DNA from: Polynucleobacter sp. SHI8
Lineage (GTDB): Bacteria; Pseudomonadota; Gammaproteobacteria; Burkholderiales; Burkholderiaceae
Direction: 5' to 3'
Assembly: GCF_027944005.1 (NCBI RefSeq)
Contig: NZ_AP027204.1
Coordinates: forward strand, 1,674,001-1,738,000
Length of the DNA: 64,000 bases
Below are positions 26,142 through 34,628 of this stretch, piece by piece. Position numbers and translations under genes: made by a program. A model generated the notes under the pieces. The model made no database searches, was not told the origin of the DNA, and saw only the letters and a list, made by a program, of their open reading frames with translations. Every line of letters starts with the position of its first letter. Positions within the stretch are counted from its first letter, which is position 1.

Positions 26142-26901
26142 TTATTTCACGATATGGTGTCCTGCATCCACATAAATAGTCTGCCCAGTCATTCCAGAAG
26201 AGATGTCTGCACATAAAAATGCTGCTAGATGAGCAACTTTCTTCAATCGTGACAATTCTTCTTAATGGGGAAGTCTCAATCGCATCATTAATGAGTTCAT
26301 CAAAACTGTCGATTCCAGAAGCTGCTCTTGTTCTAATTGGTCCTGGAGAAACAGCATGCACGCGTATCTTTTTGGGGCCTAACTCAGCAGCTAAATAGCG
26401 CACTAAGGACTCTAAAGCAGCTTTAACGGGCCCCATCATTCCGTAGTGGCCTATCACAGCATCAGAGCCCCCATAGGTCATGGTTAACATGGCACCACCA
26501 TTATTCATTAAGGGCTCAACTAGACGGGCCACCCTTGCAAATGAATGACAAGATATATCAACCGAACGCTTAAATCCTTCACCAGATGAGTCAACTACCC
26601 GCCCATGAAGGTCTTCTAAAGGTGCCCAAGCAATCGAGTGAATCACAAAATCAATGCTACCCAACTGATCTGCTGCATGCTGAACAAAAGTCTCAAGCTC
26701 CCCTGCGTTTTCTACATTACAGGTCTGTAAGTCAATATGGGGGATATCTTTGATGACTGGCTCAACATAGGATCTCGCTTTATCATTGAGACAACTAGCG
26801 ACAATCTGTGCACCCTCATCTGAAAAATGTTTGGCACATGCATAAGCAATACTATGATCATTAGCCAATCCAAGAATGATACCTTTTTTTCCTCGTAACA
26901 T
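26142..26901 (-). pseudogene. fabI: Enoyl-ACP reductase FabI, C-terminus frameshifted
   Basis: Starting at 26901 (GAGGAGA six bases upstream), the sequence is FabI-like: LRGKKGIILGLANDHSIAYACAKHF binds NAD(H), and Y143, Y153 and K160 of the active site are present. After ...LRRIVTIEE the frame turns into unrelated residues and ends at 26134. Removing one A of AAA at 26238-26240 restores VAHLAAFLCADISSGMTGQ and the end DAGHHIVK with a stop at 26142, the normal FabI C-terminus. So the gene has a one-base insertion, real or a sequencing error. The lost segment helps shape the substrate-binding end. It is probably a second FabI paralogue associated with the downstream pta-ackA operon. Confidence 0.88.
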
Positions 26902-26985
26902 CCCATTTCTCCTCGGTAAATGAAACTGAACCTGAGGTAACAATAGTAGTTAATTATGAAAATCGTATGTGAAATATAAGAATTT

Positions 26986-27882
26986 TTAAGGTAGCTTGGA
27001 TTTTAAAAATAAAGCGATTTTCTCAACGGAATCTGTAGCCTCTGGCAATAAACCCGCAAAATGCTGCCATACATGCCACATCGAAGGGAAAACCTCAAAA
27101 TGTGACTCTAGTTGAGCATCAATTAATTTTTGATGAAATAGAGCGCCATCATCATGCAATGCTTCAAATTCACCTACATGCGTCATCGCCGGTGGAAAAG
27201 CATTTATTTTGGCATACTGAGGTGATATCAAAGGCTCAGTTAAATTCTCCTGCCCTCCATAGGTTTTAGCAGAGGCAATTAAACGTTCACTATTCGGAAA
27301 GTATGGATCAACTGTAGCCTTCGTTTGATGAGATGCATTCGACATTTTTAAATCAGTCCAAGGACACATTAAACCTAATGCATTTGGCAATACTTGCTGC
27401 TGTTGTTGTAGTTGCAAGGTCGCCGTAATCGCTAGATTACCTCCAGCAGAATCCCCACTCAATGCAATAGCTTGATTTGGATTACGGTCTTTGAGTATCC
27501 GAAAAGTTTCAACTACGTCCGTTAACGCAGCTGGATAAGGATGCTCTGGACATAATCGATAATTGAGCATTAATACTTTACAGCCAGCATGCATCGCCAG
27601 ATGAGTTCCAATGGCACGGTGAGTTAGGGCATTACCAACTGCAAAAGCACCACCATGTAAATGAATAATGATGCCATCACTTCTTAGCTCGTGAGGGATT
27701 AACCACTCTCCTGTCACTCTGCCGATTTTAGTTATTTCTACTTCTACTTCAGGTGAGAAGTTAGCTCTTTTAACCGAAATCTCTTCGTAAGAACGTCTGC
27801 GCTCCTCTAAAGTCATGGCATTCCAAAGAACGAGCTGGTCCTTGGTAATTTGATAATAATAAGAGGATAAGTGACTTGGCAT
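26986..27882 (-). CDS. Alpha/beta hydrolase of the hormone-sensitive-lipase family
   Basis: 298 residues. The oxyanion motif HLHGGAFAVG and the nucleophile elbow GDSAGG (Ser) identify the HSL/acetyl-esterase family; the acid is probably in the GEFEALHDD region and the catalytic His in WHVWQHF. Such enzymes hydrolyse short-chain esters. No signal peptide is visible, so it is cytoplasmic. It follows the C-S lyase gene by 17 bases and may be co-transcribed with it. The natural ester is unknown. Confidence 0.88.
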   Translation of the reverse strand: MPSHLSSYYYQITKDQLVLWNAMTLEERRRSYEEISVKRANFSPEVEVEITKIGRVTGEWLIPHELRSDGIIIHLHGGAFAVGNALTHRAIGTHLAMHAGCKVLMLNYRLCPEHPYPAALTDVVETFRILKDRNPNQAIALSGDSAGGNLAITATLQLQQQQQVLPNALGLMCPWTDLKMSNASHQTKATVDPYFPNSERLIASAKTYGGQENLTEPLISPQYAKINAFPPAMTHVGEFEALHDDGALFHQKLIDAQLESHFEVFPSMWHVWQHFAGLLPEATDSVEKIALFLKSKLP

Positions 27883-27899
27883 AGAGCTATCTTAACGAA

Positions 27900-29036
27900 T
27901 TATGGATGACACGCAAGTTCGATGCGATCAAGGGCTTTTTCAAGCAATGAACGTTGTGTCCCGAAATTGAGGCGAAAAAATTGATTATCGCCAAACTGCG
28001 AGCCAGGGGACAATGCTACTCCACCCTTTAAAAATTGCTCATATGGGCTATTCCAATTGAGTTCAGAGGCATCAATCCAAGCCAAATAGGTTGCTTGCAA
28101 GTGATGCATCGACAATCCAGTAATCGAGTGAATACGCTGCTCGATGTAATCTCGGTTCGCCCTTAAATATTGAATCAACGCTTGATGCCATTCTTGACCG
28201 TGCTCAATGGCCGCTTGGGTAGCAACATAAGACAGTAAATTAGGATTCGGAATCAGGGTGTGCAGATCTTTAAGCAGTTGTTGACTCAATTGTGGATTTG
28301 GGCAAATTACCCAAGCCAACCCAAGGCCTGGGAAATTAAATGTTTTATTTAGAGACATCAGGGAAAAACTTTGCTCTTCAATCCCCTCACCAATACTTCC
28401 CATGGGGATATGTTGTAACCCTTCATCCAAGATTAAATCTGCATGAATTTCATCTGAACAAATAATGAGTTGATGCTCTTTCGCAAATTGGGCAAGCGTG
28501 GATAATTCTTCTTTGGTAAATACTGTACCCCCAGGATTATGTGGGTTACAGAGCATCAATAAACGTGTGTTCGGCTTGACTAGCGATTCTAATTGCGCCG
28601 TAGAAAAAGTAGCTCGCCCCTCTTGTAATCGTATGTCATAGATCGAGTAATCTCGCCCAGCCCCTATCACTGCATCCAGAAAATGATGATAGACAGGTCC
28701 AGGAATCAACACATGATCTCCAGGCTGAGTCAGCATCCGCACAGATAAGTGCAGAGCAGTCACGACACTGGGTAAAAAATGAATCCACGTAGTTTCAATA
28801 CGCCACCCGTACCTTCTATTGACGTACTCTTGTATGCTTTCTTTTAAAGATTGACTAGCGTAGGTATAACCGTAAACTCCCTGATCAATACGTTTGCGCA
28901 ATGCCTGCACCACACACTCGGGAGACTGGAAATCCATATCAGCAACCCATAAAGGGATTACATCAGGACCATATTTATCCCAACGAATAGAGTCTGAATG
29001 TGTTCGATCAATAACTTGATCAAATAAATGTTTCAT
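27900..29036 (-). CDS. PatB/MalY-family PLP-dependent C-S lyase (aminotransferase fold)
   Basis: 378 residues of fold-type I. The N-terminal DQVIDRTHSDSIRWDKYGPDVIPLWVADMDFQSPECV is diagnostic of the PatB/MalY group. CNPHNPGGTVFTKEEL, SDEIHADL and the PLP Lys in SLMSLNKTFNFPGLGLAW are intact. The family cleaves cystathionine and other cysteine S-conjugates to thiol, pyruvate and ammonia. Two glutathione transferases lie just upstream on the same strand, which would fit processing of thiol conjugates, but a weak terminator lies between them. Confidence 0.88.
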   Translation of the reverse strand: MKHLFDQVIDRTHSDSIRWDKYGPDVIPLWVADMDFQSPECVVQALRKRIDQGVYGYTYASQSLKESIQEYVNRRYGWRIETTWIHFLPSVVTALHLSVRMLTQPGDHVLIPGPVYHHFLDAVIGAGRDYSIYDIRLQEGRATFSTAQLESLVKPNTRLLMLCNPHNPGGTVFTKEELSTLAQFAKEHQLIICSDEIHADLILDEGLQHIPMGSIGEGIEEQSFSLMSLNKTFNFPGLGLAWVICPNPQLSQQLLKDLHTLIPNPNLLSYVATQAAIEHGQEWHQALIQYLRANRDYIEQRIHSITGLSMHHLQATYLAWIDASELNWNSPYEQFLKGGVALSPGSQFGDNQFFRLNFGTQRSLLEKALDRIELACHP

Positions 29037-29041
29037 CTAGA

Positions 29042-29076
29042 AATTTTAATCCCCAACCGGTAGTTCAGGTCGGGGA
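29042..29076 (-). terminator. Probable intrinsic terminator after the glutathione transferase gene
   Basis: On the minus strand TCCCCGACC pairs with GGTTGGGGA (9 bp, one G-T) around a nine-base loop and is followed by TTAAAATTT. It lies about ten bases after the stop; the T tract is weak. Confidence 0.5.
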
Positions 29077-29085
29077 CTTATTGAG

Positions 29086-29817
29086 TTACTTCTTGTCTTC
29101 TGCTTTAAAGCCAAAAAGAATCTCATTGGCTTTGTCATCATGCTTGGGTTTACGCAGGTGGGTTAAAACCTCTACTCCACGCTTGACTGCTGGACGTTGT
29201 TCTATCTCTTGGAACCAAGCCTGTACATGAGGATACTCAGACATTTCAACACCTTGATTTTTCCAACTCCGTAACCATGGGAAAATAGCTATATCAGCAA
29301 TGGAATAAGTCTTCCCCGCAATATATTTATTTTTCGCTAACTGACGATCCATCACACCATATAAGCGGTTTGCTTCTTTGGTATAGCGATTCACGGCATA
29401 TTCAACTTTCTCAGGAGCATAAATACGAAAATGATGGGTCTGTCCGAGCATCGGGCCCACTCCACCCATTTGGAACATTAGCCATTCCATAACCTTAAAT
29501 TTATCGGTAGTACTTTTTGGTAAGAACTTGCCCGTCTTGGATGCCAAGTACAAAAGAATAGCGCCTGATTCAAAAACACTGATAGGCTTACCATCTGGTC
29601 CATTCATATCTACCAAAGCTGGAATTCGGTTATTCGGGCTAATACTTAAAAACTCGGGTTTAAACTGATCACCGTTACCTATATCGACAGGGTGTGCTTC
29701 CCAGTCTCTACCTAATTTGAAGCCACACTCTTCTAACATGATGTGAACCTTATGGCCGTTAGGCGTAGCCCAAGAATAAACTTGTATTGCTGGTGATTCG
29801 GTTTTTTTATTGTTCAT
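29086..29817 (-). CDS. Glutathione S-transferase family protein (YghU/GstB-like)
   Basis: 243 residues: an N-terminal thioredoxin-fold domain (VYSWATPNGHKVHIMLEECG, NNRIPALVD, SVFESGAILLYLA) and a C-terminal all-helical domain (GPMLGQTHHFRIYAPEKVEYAVNRYTKEANRLYGVMDRQLAKNKYIAG, YSIADIAIFPWLRSW). ATPNGHKVHIMLEE and GQTHHF are features of the nu/YghU class of GST, which have disulfide reductase and peroxidase activity with glutathione. It is a paralogue of the next gene upstream, 37 bases away, so a tandem duplication is likely. Confidence 0.9.
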   Translation of the reverse strand: MNNKKTESPAIQVYSWATPNGHKVHIMLEECGFKLGRDWEAHPVDIGNGDQFKPEFLSISPNNRIPALVDMNGPDGKPISVFESGAILLYLASKTGKFLPKSTTDKFKVMEWLMFQMGGVGPMLGQTHHFRIYAPEKVEYAVNRYTKEANRLYGVMDRQLAKNKYIAGKTYSIADIAIFPWLRSWKNQGVEMSEYPHVQAWFQEIEQRPAVKRGVEVLTHLRKPKHDDKANEILFGFKAEDKK

Positions 29818-29854
29818 TTATTTTTTCCATTTCATATTCAATTGAATCAAAAAA

Positions 29855-30541
29855 CTATAAGCCTAATTTAGCATTCGCCGGAAACAGGTGTCTCAACGCA
29901 TCTGCATCTACTGTCATTTTAAAATCAAACTGAGCTTTTAAAGCCTCAGCGCGTTGTGCTGCTGGACGTGCATTAATGACATCAAGCCAACGCTTGATGT
30001 TGGGCAACTTCTCCCAAGCATCATCACCTAATATAAACGGAATCATCCGCGCCCAACCCCAAACTGACATATCAACAATACTATACTCGTCGGCAATCAT
30101 CCATTGTTTGTCGGTCAAATGCGCTTCAATGATATTCCAGTGACGCCATGCTTCAAATTCATAGCGGTTGACTGCATACTCTTTAGGCTCTGGAGCAAAT
30201 TTCTTAAAATGTACCGCTTGACCACAATATGGGCCAATACCAGATGCAACAAACATGAGCCAAGAGGCAATTTGTGCTTTATGGGAATCATTCTCAACGG
30301 GCAAAAACAAATGATGCTTGGCCGCCAAATATAGCAAGATTGCATTACTATCAAATACAGGAATCGTACCATCTAGAATAGCCGGTGTTTTACCGTTTGG
30401 ATTCACTGTCAGAAATCCTGGATCGTGCTGTTCACCTTTACGGGTATCTACAGGAACCAACTCATAAGGTAATTGCGACTCTTCTAAAAAAAGTGCCACT
30501 TTTAATGGGTTAGGCGATGGGTGATAGAAAAACTTAATCAT
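29855..30541 (-). CDS. Glutathione S-transferase family protein
   Basis: About 228 residues. The ATG at 30541 is preceded by AAAGG and is chosen over an earlier start at 30586 that would run into the dehalogenase gene. Thioredoxin-fold motifs (YHPSPNPLKVALFLEE, NPNGKTPAILDG, FDSNAILLYLA) and the helical domain (GPYCGQAVHFKKFAPEPKEYAVNRYEFEAWRHW, YSIVDMSVWGWAR) parallel those of the downstream GST. It sits between a haloacid dehalogenase and the second GST in a tight minus-strand run, which suggests glutathione-dependent processing of an electrophilic or halogenated compound. Confidence 0.9.
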   Translation of the reverse strand: MIKFFYHPSPNPLKVALFLEESQLPYELVPVDTRKGEQHDPGFLTVNPNGKTPAILDGTIPVFDSNAILLYLAAKHHLFLPVENDSHKAQIASWLMFVASGIGPYCGQAVHFKKFAPEPKEYAVNRYEFEAWRHWNIIEAHLTDKQWMIADEYSIVDMSVWGWARMIPFILGDDAWEKLPNIKRWLDVINARPAAQRAEALKAQFDFKMTVDADALRHLFPANAKLGL

Positions 30542-30563
30542 AAGAACCTTTCTAAAATTAAAT

Positions 30564-31247
30564 TCATAAGTAAGTAGGTAAATCAATCAGGCTAGATGCT
30601 TGATAAGTAGGTGGCAATCCAATAGTTTCAAAGGGTAAACTGAAGCGGTTTACCCAATAGGTTGGTAAACCAAACCAAGCAGCCCCAACAATATCCCAAG
30701 CATTACATGAAATAAACAATACATCTTTTTTTTGACAAGCAAATTTATCTAAAATTAATTGATAGGTTTGTGGCATGACTTTAAAATGGCGAACATCATC
30801 CACTGAGATCAACTTATCAAAATATGTATCTAGTTGATTATTAGCGACCACCGTTCTTAACATCTCTTGACTGCCATTCGAGAGGATCGAGGTTTGAATC
30901 CCTTTGCCTTGTAATTCTTTTAAAACAGGAACCACGTCAGGAAAAATGTCTAATTGCGCATACTGGTCCATGAGGCGCTCTTGAATCGCTTCAGTCATCG
31001 GAAGATTAAGCCGAGCACAAGTATAGTGTAATGCCTTGATTGTTAAGTCCCAGAAGGATGTGTAGTAGCTTGATCCCTCTTGACCTGGATCCGCCATGCT
31101 CACTAATCTTGTATATTCAATTTGTCGGTCACGCCACATCATCGAAATTGCTTGACCATTTCCTGGATAAATCTCTTCCGCTAATTGAGACATGGAATAC
31201 ACATCAAAGATGGTTCCAAAGGCGTCAAATGCTACAACTTTATACAT
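30564..31247 (-). CDS. Haloacid dehalogenase type II (L-2-haloacid dehalogenase family)
   Basis: 227 residues. The nucleophile is D8 in VVAFDAFGTIFDVYS, the usual type II context; SILSNGSQEML gives motif II Ser, motif III Lys is in the DVRHFKVMPQTYQL region, and SCNAWDIVGAAWFGLPTYWVNR is the typical C-terminal block. The family hydrolyses (S)-2-haloacids to (R)-2-hydroxyacids. It lies 22 bases before the first GST, so the three genes are probably one transcript. Some members act as phosphatases, so the substrate is not certain. Confidence 0.9.
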   Translation of the reverse strand: MYKVVAFDAFGTIFDVYSMSQLAEEIYPGNGQAISMMWRDRQIEYTRLVSMADPGQEGSSYYTSFWDLTIKALHYTCARLNLPMTEAIQERLMDQYAQLDIFPDVVPVLKELQGKGIQTSILSNGSQEMLRTVVANNQLDTYFDKLISVDDVRHFKVMPQTYQLILDKFACQKKDVLFISCNAWDIVGAAWFGLPTYWVNRFSLPFETIGLPPTYQASSLIDLPTYL

Positions 31248-31266
31248 AGCTTAAAACTCCAGAGTT

Positions 31267-31297
31267 AAAAAAAGCCACATCTTACGATGGGGCTTTT
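31267..31297 (-). terminator. Intrinsic terminator after the FAH gene
   Basis: On the minus strand AGCCCCATC-GTAA-GATGTGGCT forms a nine-position stem with one mismatch, followed by TTTTTTT, some 20 bases after the stop at 31317. It separates the FAH operon from the dehalogenase-GST run. Confidence 0.8.
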
Positions 31298-31316
31298 ACT
31301 TGTATCAGCAACACAG

Positions 31317-32186
31317 TTATTCATTTGCCATGGTGTTAAGCAACACACCAATCTTTTCAATTTCAATTTCACAAATATCGCCAGCTTTCATAAAGATTGG
31401 TGGCGTTCTTGCGTAACCTACTCCTGCAGGAGTACCCGTAATAATCACATCGCCAGGCTCTAAAGTCATACACTCAGAAACGATTTTTAGAACAGTCTTC
31501 ACATCGAATAAAAAATTCGATGTATTGCCATCTTGCAACACTGTACCGTTTAAGCGTGCCTGAATACGTAGGCCATCTCCGCCCGGTGGAAGTTCATCTT
31601 TTGTGACTAACCAAGGACCAAAACTGCCTGTATCGTCAAAGTTTTTACCTAGTGTCCACTGGGTACCTTTACGTTGATAATCTCGCACAGAACCATCGTT
31701 GTAACAAGAATATCCAGCAACACAATCCAAGGCATTATCTAAAGTTAAATGACGCGCTTTTTGTCCAATCACAACCGCAAGCTCTGCTTCATAATCTAAT
31801 TTTGCCGATGCTTTTGGAACACGCATCGGTTGCTGATGCGCCACTTGAGAAGAATTCACTCTTAAAAAGAAACTTGGATGCTCAGGAATCGCATGACCAC
31901 CTTCCTTGGCATGATCAGCATAGTTCAGGCCTACGCAAATAATTTTGCCTGGATTAGATACCAGTGGTAAAAATTTCACACCTGCCATTGGCTTAATTGC
32001 ATTTAATGGCTCTTCTTCCAAAATGGCATCTAAAACATCTTTCCAGTCAGATTGTCCAAGTAAAGCAACCATATCATGGCTATGCTCGTATCCAGCAATT
32101 TCTAAATCAATAAACTCTTGCGCCTCAGGTGTTCTTAAAAGTCCAATACAAGGCTTTCCAGCTTTTTCAAACGTAAATATTCTCAT
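31317..32186 (-). CDS. Fumarylacetoacetate hydrolase family protein
   Basis: 289 residues. A short N-terminal domain precedes the FAH domain (~70-285): KIICVGLNYADHAKEGG, the metal-binding LDYEAELAVVIG, NDGSVRDYQRKGTQWTLGKNFDDTGSFGPW and EPGDVIITGTPAGVGYAR. Metal ligands (Glu, Glu, Asp) appear intact. The family includes fumarylacetoacetate and fumarylpyruvate hydrolases and 2-oxo-hepta-diene-dioate hydratases/decarboxylases. It is closely similar to the next upstream gene, from which it is separated by a terminator hairpin. It could complete gentisate breakdown, since that operon lacks a fumarylpyruvate hydrolase. Confidence 0.9.
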   Translation of the reverse strand: MRIFTFEKAGKPCIGLLRTPEAQEFIDLEIAGYEHSHDMVALLGQSDWKDVLDAILEEEPLNAIKPMAGVKFLPLVSNPGKIICVGLNYADHAKEGGHAIPEHPSFFLRVNSSQVAHQQPMRVPKASAKLDYEAELAVVIGQKARHLTLDNALDCVAGYSCYNDGSVRDYQRKGTQWTLGKNFDDTGSFGPWLVTKDELPPGGDGLRIQARLNGTVLQDGNTSNFLFDVKTVLKIVSECMTLEPGDVIITGTPAGVGYARTPPIFMKAGDICEIEIEKIGVLLNTMANE

Positions 32187-32196
32187 AATCTTCTAC

Positions 32197-32219
32197 AAAA
32201 AAAAGCCCCAAAATGGGGC
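32197..32219 (-). terminator. Intrinsic terminator or attenuator between two FAH genes
   Basis: On the minus strand GCCCCA-TTT-TGGGGC is a perfect 6-bp stem followed by eight T residues, between the stop of the upstream FAH gene (32233) and the start of the downstream one (32186). It would reduce expression of the second copy. Confidence 0.82.
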
Positions 32220-32232
32220 CAGGGTTAATATA

Positions 32233-33090
32233 TTAAGCCTCGTCGATAATTGGGTTACTTAAAGTACCCAATCCTTCAACAACTACCTCACAAACATCGC
32301 CAGCCTTCATAAATACTGGAGGCTTACGGGCAAATCCAACACCAGATGGTGTTCCAGTGATAATCATATCGCCTGGGTGTAATTCCATGCCTTCTGAACA
32401 AGCAACAACTAAAGTTGCAACATCAAAAATCATATCTTTCGTATTGGCTTTTTGCATCACTTGACCATTTAAACGGGTTTCAATATTCATACCAACCATT
32501 CCAGCAGGAACTTCATCTGCTGTAACAAACTCAGGCCCGAAACCGCCGCTGCGATCAAAGTTCTTACCCCACATCCATTGACTTGACTTAAATTGATAGT
32601 CACGAATAGAGCCATCATTAAAAATACTATAACCAGCAACGTGATCCAATGCTTTTTCTTTAGTGATGTATTTACCTGGTTTACCAATAATGGCGACAAT
32701 TTCACCTTCATAGTCGAACTCAGGAGAGACCTTTGGACGCTCAATCGCTACGCCATGAGCAACCCAAGAGGTTGGAAAACGATGAAACAAAACAGGTTGT
32801 GTTGGTGGTGTGAAGTTTCCTTCATGAGCGTGATCAACATAGTTAAGACCAATCGCAAATGCTTTATGCGGATGATGCAGTGGCGGCATGAGTTGCACGC
32901 TAGATAAAGGAATACGCTTAGTTGCTTTTTCAATCGCAGCTTTTGCAGATGCCATACCAGCAGCACCGTGACGTAATAACTCATCTAAAGTACCAGGGCA
33001 TCCTAGTTCAGTTAAGTTAATCACCTCGTCGCCGATACGAGCGCCAAGAGCAGGATGTCCATCTGGTGTTTTAAAACGTAACAATCTCAT
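32233..33090 (-). CDS. Fumarylacetoacetate hydrolase family protein
   Basis: 285 residues with the same architecture as its neighbour: MRLLRFKTPDGHPALGARIG, FAIGLNYVDHAHEG, the metal-binding FDYEGEIVAIIG, NDGSIRDYQFKSSQWMWGKNFDRSGGFGP and HPGDMIITGTPSGVGFAR. It lies 36 bases after the amidohydrolase gene and is probably in the extradiol dioxygenase/ABC operon. In that setting an FAH-fold enzyme could hydrolyse or hydrate a ring-cleavage product. The exact reaction cannot be read from the sequence. AAAGGAAATGC precedes the start. Confidence 0.9.
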   Translation of the reverse strand: MRLLRFKTPDGHPALGARIGDEVINLTELGCPGTLDELLRHGAAGMASAKAAIEKATKRIPLSSVQLMPPLHHPHKAFAIGLNYVDHAHEGNFTPPTQPVLFHRFPTSWVAHGVAIERPKVSPEFDYEGEIVAIIGKPGKYITKEKALDHVAGYSIFNDGSIRDYQFKSSQWMWGKNFDRSGGFGPEFVTADEVPAGMVGMNIETRLNGQVMQKANTKDMIFDVATLVVACSEGMELHPGDMIITGTPSGVGFARKPPVFMKAGDVCEVVVEGLGTLSNPIIDEA

Positions 33091-33126
33091 TGCATTTCCT
33101 TTAAAAAAATAAACTACTGAATTGAA

Positions 33127-34245
33127 TTAACGAACTTTAGATAATAATGCTTGCGCATTAAGATATTCAATACGCTCCACCACATCTACGCTAAGACCTT
33201 GATTTTCAAGGGACTTCACCTGAGTATTCATGGGCACATAAGGATAGTCGCTACCATAAGTCACTTGTGTAGGGGGTACTAATTTCAATAATGCTGCCAT
33301 ACTTGAGGGATGCGTTGCATTGGCCGTGTCGTAATACAAGCGCTGTAATTCAGCTTCGATACCGTTCGGCGCAAATGTTGCTGTGTTGGGTTTATTTCCA
33401 TGGAAATAATTAATGCGTCCAGCAAGCATCGGGATTGTTCCCCCCGCATGCGAGAACAACCAGCGAATATTTCTAAACTTTAAAAATGATCCGGTGAGCA
33501 ATAAGTTTGTCACAGCGCGAGTTGTATCGTGCGGCACTTCAATGACTGAGCCATAAGTACCAGTATTTAACCTCGCACAACAAGTCGCCACCAATGGATG
33601 GAAATACACGACAGCGTTACGGCGATTTAATTCCTCAAAAATCGGTGCAAATGAAGGATGTCCGGGCCATTTATCGCCATAATTTGTTTGTATTCCAACG
33701 CCGTCAGCTCCCAATACATCAAAGGCATATGCAATTTCTTTCAAGGAACTTTCTACATCAATCATATTGACTGCTGCAAATAAGCCAAATCGACCAGGGA
33801 ACTTTTTCATCATTTGTGCGCCAAAATCATTCACTTCGCGCACAATGCCTTGAATTTTTGGCAAATCAAAATCAAACCACACCCCGGGTGTTGAAGCTAA
33901 GGACAAAATAGCTTTTTGCACACCAGCCTGATCCATCGCCGCCACTGCACCTTCAGGTGTCCAAGCAAGTTGCGTTGGAAAATGAGGTAATCCCTTGGAA
34001 ACTTCGTAATCAACCCAAGCCTTCATATAACTAGGCGAATAAAAATGGTGATGCGTATCAATAATCCCAGAGCCAATCGCATTCGCATTCGTCATTGACA
34101 TTCCGCCAGCAAGTCCAAGTGCCGTCATAGCACCTGTCGTCTTTAAAAAAGAACGGCGTGAGGATTGATCAACTTGATCATCCTGCGCAATTTGCAAAGT
34201 TGAACAATTACAAAGCTGATTGCTACATTTAAATTGGTGCTTCAT
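33127..34245 (-). CDS. Tat-exported amidohydrolase family protein (ACMSD/resorcylate decarboxylase-like)
   Basis: 372 residues. Residues 30-54 form a twin-arginine signal (S-R30-R31-S-F-L-K, then a hydrophobic stretch ending NANA), preceded by an unusual Cys-containing leader (C7, C12, C14). The mature part is an amidohydrolase_2 TIM barrel: IIDTHHHF metal motif (H65-H67), FSHAGGTIPMLAGR and TYGSDYPYVP. The subgroup includes ACMSD and gamma-resorcylate decarboxylases, which decarboxylate or hydrolyse aromatic or vinylogous acids. Export in folded form through Tat suggests a periplasmic, metal-loaded enzyme acting before uptake by the Liv-type transporter encoded upstream. Confidence 0.85.
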   Translation of the reverse strand: MKHQFKCSNQLCNCSTLQIAQDDQVDQSSRRSFLKTTGAMTALGLAGGMSMTNANAIGSGIIDTHHHFYSPSYMKAWVDYEVSKGLPHFPTQLAWTPEGAVAAMDQAGVQKAILSLASTPGVWFDFDLPKIQGIVREVNDFGAQMMKKFPGRFGLFAAVNMIDVESSLKEIAYAFDVLGADGVGIQTNYGDKWPGHPSFAPIFEELNRRNAVVYFHPLVATCCARLNTGTYGSVIEVPHDTTRAVTNLLLTGSFLKFRNIRWLFSHAGGTIPMLAGRINYFHGNKPNTATFAPNGIEAELQRLYYDTANATHPSSMAALLKLVPPTQVTYGSDYPYVPMNTQVKSLENQGLSVDVVERIEYLNAQALLSKVR

Positions 34246-34302
34246 TTTTGGTCTCCTTGATGATCAAGTTATTCATGTTGTTTTGATTGAACCATACTTC
34301 TC

Positions 34303-34605
34303 TTAATTGCCGGGAAATCCTTTTTTCTGGGCCCAAAGGTTTTCAAAGGGGTAAATTTGCATGCTGGCATAAACTCCATTTTTTGTGAATGGCTCCTCTT
34401 TAATCCAAGCGGCAGCAGCTTCGCGATTTGGAAAATCAATGGCTAATAAAGTTCCAACCATTTTTGTATTATCGTCATTCTTCAAAGGGCCTGCAAATGC
34501 CATATCATCAGCTTTGGTAGCTAAATAGGCTTTGTGAATTGGTCTCAATTCATCACGTAAAGCATACGCATCTGGTTTGTCTAACATCTGAAACATAAAA
34601 ATCAT
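34303..34605 (-). CDS. YciI family protein
   Basis: 100 residues: FMFQMLDKPDAYALRDELRPIHKAYLATKADDMAFAGPLKNDDNTKMVGTLLAIDF is the YciI ferredoxin-like fold pattern, with conserved Arg and His-Asp type residues. YciI-like proteins are small dimers found with many catabolic genes; some dehalogenate or isomerise muconolactone-type intermediates. It lies 23 bases after livF and 57 before the amidohydrolase, inside the probable ring-cleavage operon, so an intermediate of that pathway is the likely substrate. Confidence 0.85.
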   Translation of the reverse strand: MIFMFQMLDKPDAYALRDELRPIHKAYLATKADDMAFAGPLKNDDNTKMVGTLLAIDFPNREAAAAWIKEEPFTKNGVYASMQIYPFENLWAQKKGFPGN

Positions 34606-34628
34606 TTTTATCTCCTTGAAAATAATAA

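Noticed and set aside
34256..34268. CTTGATGATCAAG palindrome before the amidohydrolase gene
   Set aside because: Only six-base arms, overlapping the ribosome-site region within an operon; within chance expectation.
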